From JALOOB01 sp964387985 (GTDB lineage: Bacteria; Chloroflexota; Anaerolineae; CG2-30-64-16): a stretch of DNA of 8,285 nucleotides. The stretch lies in NCBI GenBank assembly GCA_964387985.1, contig CAYLZG010000173.1, positions 1 through 8,285 of the forward strand, in the 5' to 3' direction. Position numbers and translations under genes: made by a program. Under the pieces are notes generated by a model that saw nothing but the letters and a program-made list of their open reading frames with translations, did no database searches and was not told where the DNA came from. Below are positions 6,021-8,285 of this stretch, piece after piece (the stretch's first letter is position 1; each line of letters begins with the position of its first letter).

Positions 6021-6067
6021 AGCACGGAGGCCGCTCAGAGCGACTGGCCCTGAGCGGCCTCCGTGCT
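6021..6067. terminator. 18-bp perfect hairpin between convergent genes
   Basis: AGCACGGAGGCCGCTCAG (6021-6038) and its exact complement (6050-6067) are separated by an 11-base loop. It begins 10 bases after the GH3 stop and lies about 55 bases beyond the stop of the leftward redox gene, so it can serve both directions. No T run follows on either strand. Its strength and position still argue for a bidirectional terminator or 3'-end stabiliser. Confidence 0.65.
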
Positions 6068-6089
6068 CAAGCGTATGATGGGCACCCAG

Positions 6090-6115
6090 TGCAGACGGCG
6101 CGAGCGCCGTCTGCA
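6090..6115 (-). terminator. 11-bp GC-rich hairpin directly after the redox gene stop
   Basis: GCAGACGGCG (6091-6100) pairs with CGCCGTCTGC (6105-6114) around a CGAG loop, extended by one T-A pair. It starts six bases after the stop codon at 6121-6123 on the minus strand. There is no T run. With the larger hairpin at 6021-6067 it forms a tandem pair at the end of this gene. Confidence 0.55.
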
Positions 6116-6120
6116 AACGC

Positions 6121-8259
6121 TCAGGTTTCGGCCTGTTCGCGCGGGCGCATGATGAGATTATCGGCAACGATCTCCGCGATGTCACGAATCTGCACCTGCT
6201 CGACGTCCATTGCGCCGCGCGCATCCTCGAGCATGATCATGCAGAATGGACAGGCGACCGCGACTTCCTCCTGGCCGGTTTCGAGGATCTGGTTCATGCG
6301 GTTGTAGTTGATCCGCACCTTGCCCTCGTCCTCCATCCAGACCCTCGCACCGCCACCGCCGCAACACATCGCCATATCCCGGGAGCGCGCCATCTCGACC
6401 AGGGACTTGCCACCAGCGGTCGCCACCTCGCGCCCCGCGTCGTACATGTCGTTGTAGCGTCCCAGATAACACGGATCGTGGTAGGTCAACGATCCACCGC
6501 CGGCCTCCCGGCGCAAGCGGATGCTACCGTCTGCCAACATCTGGCGGATGAACTCCGTGTGGTGCACCACATTGTATTTTCCGCCCAACTGCGGGTACTC
6601 GTTGAGCAGTACGTTATAGCAATGGGGGCACTGCGTGACGATGGTCTTGAACTTGTACTGATTCAAGGTTTCGATGTTCTGCCCGGCCAGCTGCTGGAAC
6701 AGGTACTCGTTGCCCGCGCGGCGTGCCTGGTCGCCGTTGCAGGTCTCCTCCTCTCCCAGGATGGCATAATTAACGCCTGCTTCGTGCAGGATCGTCGCCA
6801 TCGCCCGGCTGACCTTCTGGTTACGCGGATCATAGGATCCCGCACAGCCGACCCACCAAAGCACATCCGCCTCACCGGTGTCAGCCATGATGGGCACTTC
6901 GAAGTCGAGAGCCTCCGTCCATGCAGCACGCTTGCGCTTAGGCTGCTTCCACGGATTTCCAGAACGTTCGATGTTGGTCAACGTGGTTCCCAGGCTGAAC
7001 GGAAGGTCACCTTCCATGAGGGTGAGGTAGCGGCGCATATCAACGATTGCATCGACGTGCTCGATGAGAACCGGGCACTCGTACACGCAGTGGAAGCAGG
7101 TCGTGCATGCCCACAGGGTCTCATGCTTGATGACGTCCCCCACCATCCTGCGGCCGTTGCTCTTCTCACCACCATCACCGTTCGAGGACGCGCCAGCCGC
7201 AGGCTGTGTGCCACCATCGCCGGCTGCCAATCGCTGCGCGGGCGGTAACGCTCGCAGCTCCGGGCTGACCTCGGTCATGAAGTTGCGCAGATCCAGGATC
7301 ACGCACTTGGGGTTCAATGGCTCCTGAGCGGCGTATGCAGGACATACATCCTGGCAGCGCCCGCACTCAGTACATGCATCGAAGTTCACCAGGCGTGGCT
7401 GCGGGAAATCCGTAAGCCTGGCCGCACCGAGCTGCTCCGCCTCCTCCAGATCCTTGACCGGCCACAGCGCACCCTTATTGCGGAACGGTGCAACGAAGAT
7501 ATTGGCCGGAGAACTGAAGATGTGGAAGAGGTTAGTGAAAGGCAAGACTGAGAAGAATACCCCGACAGCTGCAAAGTGAATCGTCCACACGATCTGGTGC
7601 GCGAGGCGGAGGCCCTGTTCGTTGCCGCCGCGGAAGAGGAAACTCAGCGGATAGGCGACCACTTGCGCAGGACCCCAGGCAGGATTCAGCACTGCGAGCC
7701 GCAGTGCGCCTATGAAGAGGCCGGTCAGGATGATGAAACCGAGCAGAGGGAGGGTAAAATTGAAACGCCAATCGATGTTCAGCCGAGCAGGCCGGACTAC
7801 ATAACGCCGCCAGGCAGCCATGCCGAGACCGATCAACACCCCCAGCGCGGCAAGGTCAAGCACGACCTTGTAGACGACGTAGAAATTGCCGTAAAGCAGC
7901 TTGGACTTGAAGATCAGCTCGAAAATGTCGGTGTCCGTCGTCCCCAGGACAGTGCCGATGAAGAGCAGCACCATGCCCCAGAAGATGCCGAAATGGAACA
8001 CACCCGGATAACGTTGGCGCATAACCTTCGTCTGGGCGATGCCATACTTGATGGTCCTATTCAATCGCTCGAGCGGGCGGTCCAGACCAAATTCCGCCTG
8101 GCCGCGACGCCACAACTGAACGCGGCGAACGATGCCCCAGATCATCACAGTCAGGGCAATTCCCATGATGGCGAAGAAGACGACACGGAGGGGAACGGGG
8201 ATGTTCCACCAGCTCAAGCGGCAAGGCACGTCGGGAGGACAGAACGATGCGTGGTCCAT
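6121..8259 (-). CDS. Membrane iron-sulfur oxidoreductase (HdrD/NarI-like), probable EtfAB:menaquinone oxidoreductase
   Basis: 712 residues, complete. About five hydrophobic segments (roughly 22-43, 88-107, 126-150, 168-190, 220-240) form a NarI-like cytochrome b domain with candidate heme ligands H89, H221, H228 and H246. Two [4Fe-4S] ferredoxin motifs follow: CTECGRCQDVCP (296-307) and CTTCFHCVYECP (385-396). Then come two cysteine-rich HdrD-type domains: C472, C507, CPHC (544-547), and C597, CCGGGG (632-637), CPFC (670-673). The first shows TCNGD where the second has CCG, as I recall for this subfamily. Proteins of this layout (EMO, formerly DUF224/FadF type) take electrons from electron-transfer flavoprotein, reduced by acyl-CoA dehydrogenases, and pass them to menaquinone. 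A Gly/Ser/Asn-rich linker (about 345-370) separates the two ferredoxin motifs. The start ATG 8259 has AAAGGAG with eight bases of spacing. The promoter is outside the window. The ETF partners are not visible here; a general HdrD-like quinone reductase is the alternative. Confidence 0.85.
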   Translation of the reverse strand: MDHASFCPPDVPCRLSWWNIPVPLRVVFFAIMGIALTVMIWGIVRRVQLWRRGQAEFGLDRPLERLNRTIKYGIAQTKVMRQRYPGVFHFGIFWGMVLLFIGTVLGTTDTDIFELIFKSKLLYGNFYVVYKVVLDLAALGVLIGLGMAAWRRYVVRPARLNIDWRFNFTLPLLGFIILTGLFIGALRLAVLNPAWGPAQVVAYPLSFLFRGGNEQGLRLAHQIVWTIHFAAVGVFFSVLPFTNLFHIFSSPANIFVAPFRNKGALWPVKDLEEAEQLGAARLTDFPQPRLVNFDACTECGRCQDVCPAYAAQEPLNPKCVILDLRNFMTEVSPELRALPPAQRLAAGDGGTQPAAGASSNGDGGEKSNGRRMVGDVIKHETLWACTTCFHCVYECPVLIEHVDAIVDMRRYLTLMEGDLPFSLGTTLTNIERSGNPWKQPKRKRAAWTEALDFEVPIMADTGEADVLWWVGCAGSYDPRNQKVSRAMATILHEAGVNYAILGEEETCNGDQARRAGNEYLFQQLAGQNIETLNQYKFKTIVTQCPHCYNVLLNEYPQLGGKYNVVHHTEFIRQMLADGSIRLRREAGGGSLTYHDPCYLGRYNDMYDAGREVATAGGKSLVEMARSRDMAMCCGGGGARVWMEDEGKVRINYNRMNQILETGQEEVAVACPFCMIMLEDARGAMDVEQVQIRDIAEIVADNLIMRPREQAET

Positions 8260-8285
8260 TTCCTCTGCTCCTTTGCGAGAGACTT

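Noticed and set aside
1..8285. CRISPR arrays, rRNA, tRNA and complete insertion sequences
   Set aside because: I saw no regularly spaced repeats, RNA-gene signatures or transposase genes.

Overview
The window is moderately GC-rich bacterial DNA. Apart from one gene fragment, every recognisable coding region reads on the minus strand. Two housekeeping-type genes mark the edges: the first 49 codons of a thiamine-diphosphate 2-oxoacid dehydrogenase E1-alpha subunit at the left, and a complete 712-residue membrane iron-sulfur oxidoreductase of the EtfAB:menaquinone oxidoreductase (HdrD plus NarI-like) type at the right. Together with glycosidase remnants and Ser/Thr-kinase/LanC proteins, this fits an aerobic heterotroph, perhaps Chloroflexota. 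That assignment is an impression from protein style, with no marker gene behind it.

The centre (about 530-5165) looks like a leftward operon for a peptide modification pathway. In transcription order it has: a good sigma70-type promoter (5137-5165); a roughly 450-nt stretch with no convincing gene; a 142-residue protein (4245-4673) with a Cys/Trp/His/Thr-rich block near its N-terminus and a long charged coiled-coil tail; a 399-residue protein (2959-4158) whose C-terminal half resembles the HopA1 family, the lyase type of class V lanthipeptide pathways; and an 808-residue protein (531-2957) with a PqqD-like N-terminal domain, a Ser/Thr kinase and a LanC cyclase with a Cys-Cys-Cys zinc site. 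Kinase, lyase and cyclase are the three activities needed to make lanthionine by the phosphorylation route. Here they are divided in a way that is neither standard class III/IV (all fused, OspF-type lyase) nor class V (three separate proteins). I propose a hybrid lanthipeptide-type RiPP system with the 142-residue protein as its substrate. No transporter or protease is visible in the window.

A perfect 23-bp inverted repeat (4184-4206 and 4741-4763) encloses the candidate precursor gene. It could be a recombination site pair (an invertible segment), a relic of cassette insertion, or an RNA helix that separates precursor mRNA from enzyme mRNA.

Between this operon and the redox gene (about 5220-6070) lies a small graveyard. 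It holds the 3' end of a GH78 alpha-L-rhamnosidase on the minus strand, broken by a Trp-to-stop change, and the 3' end of a GH3 beta-glucosidase on the plus strand. The two are joined at their truncated ends. Each keeps a hairpin terminator beyond its 3' end, and a second hairpin follows the redox gene.
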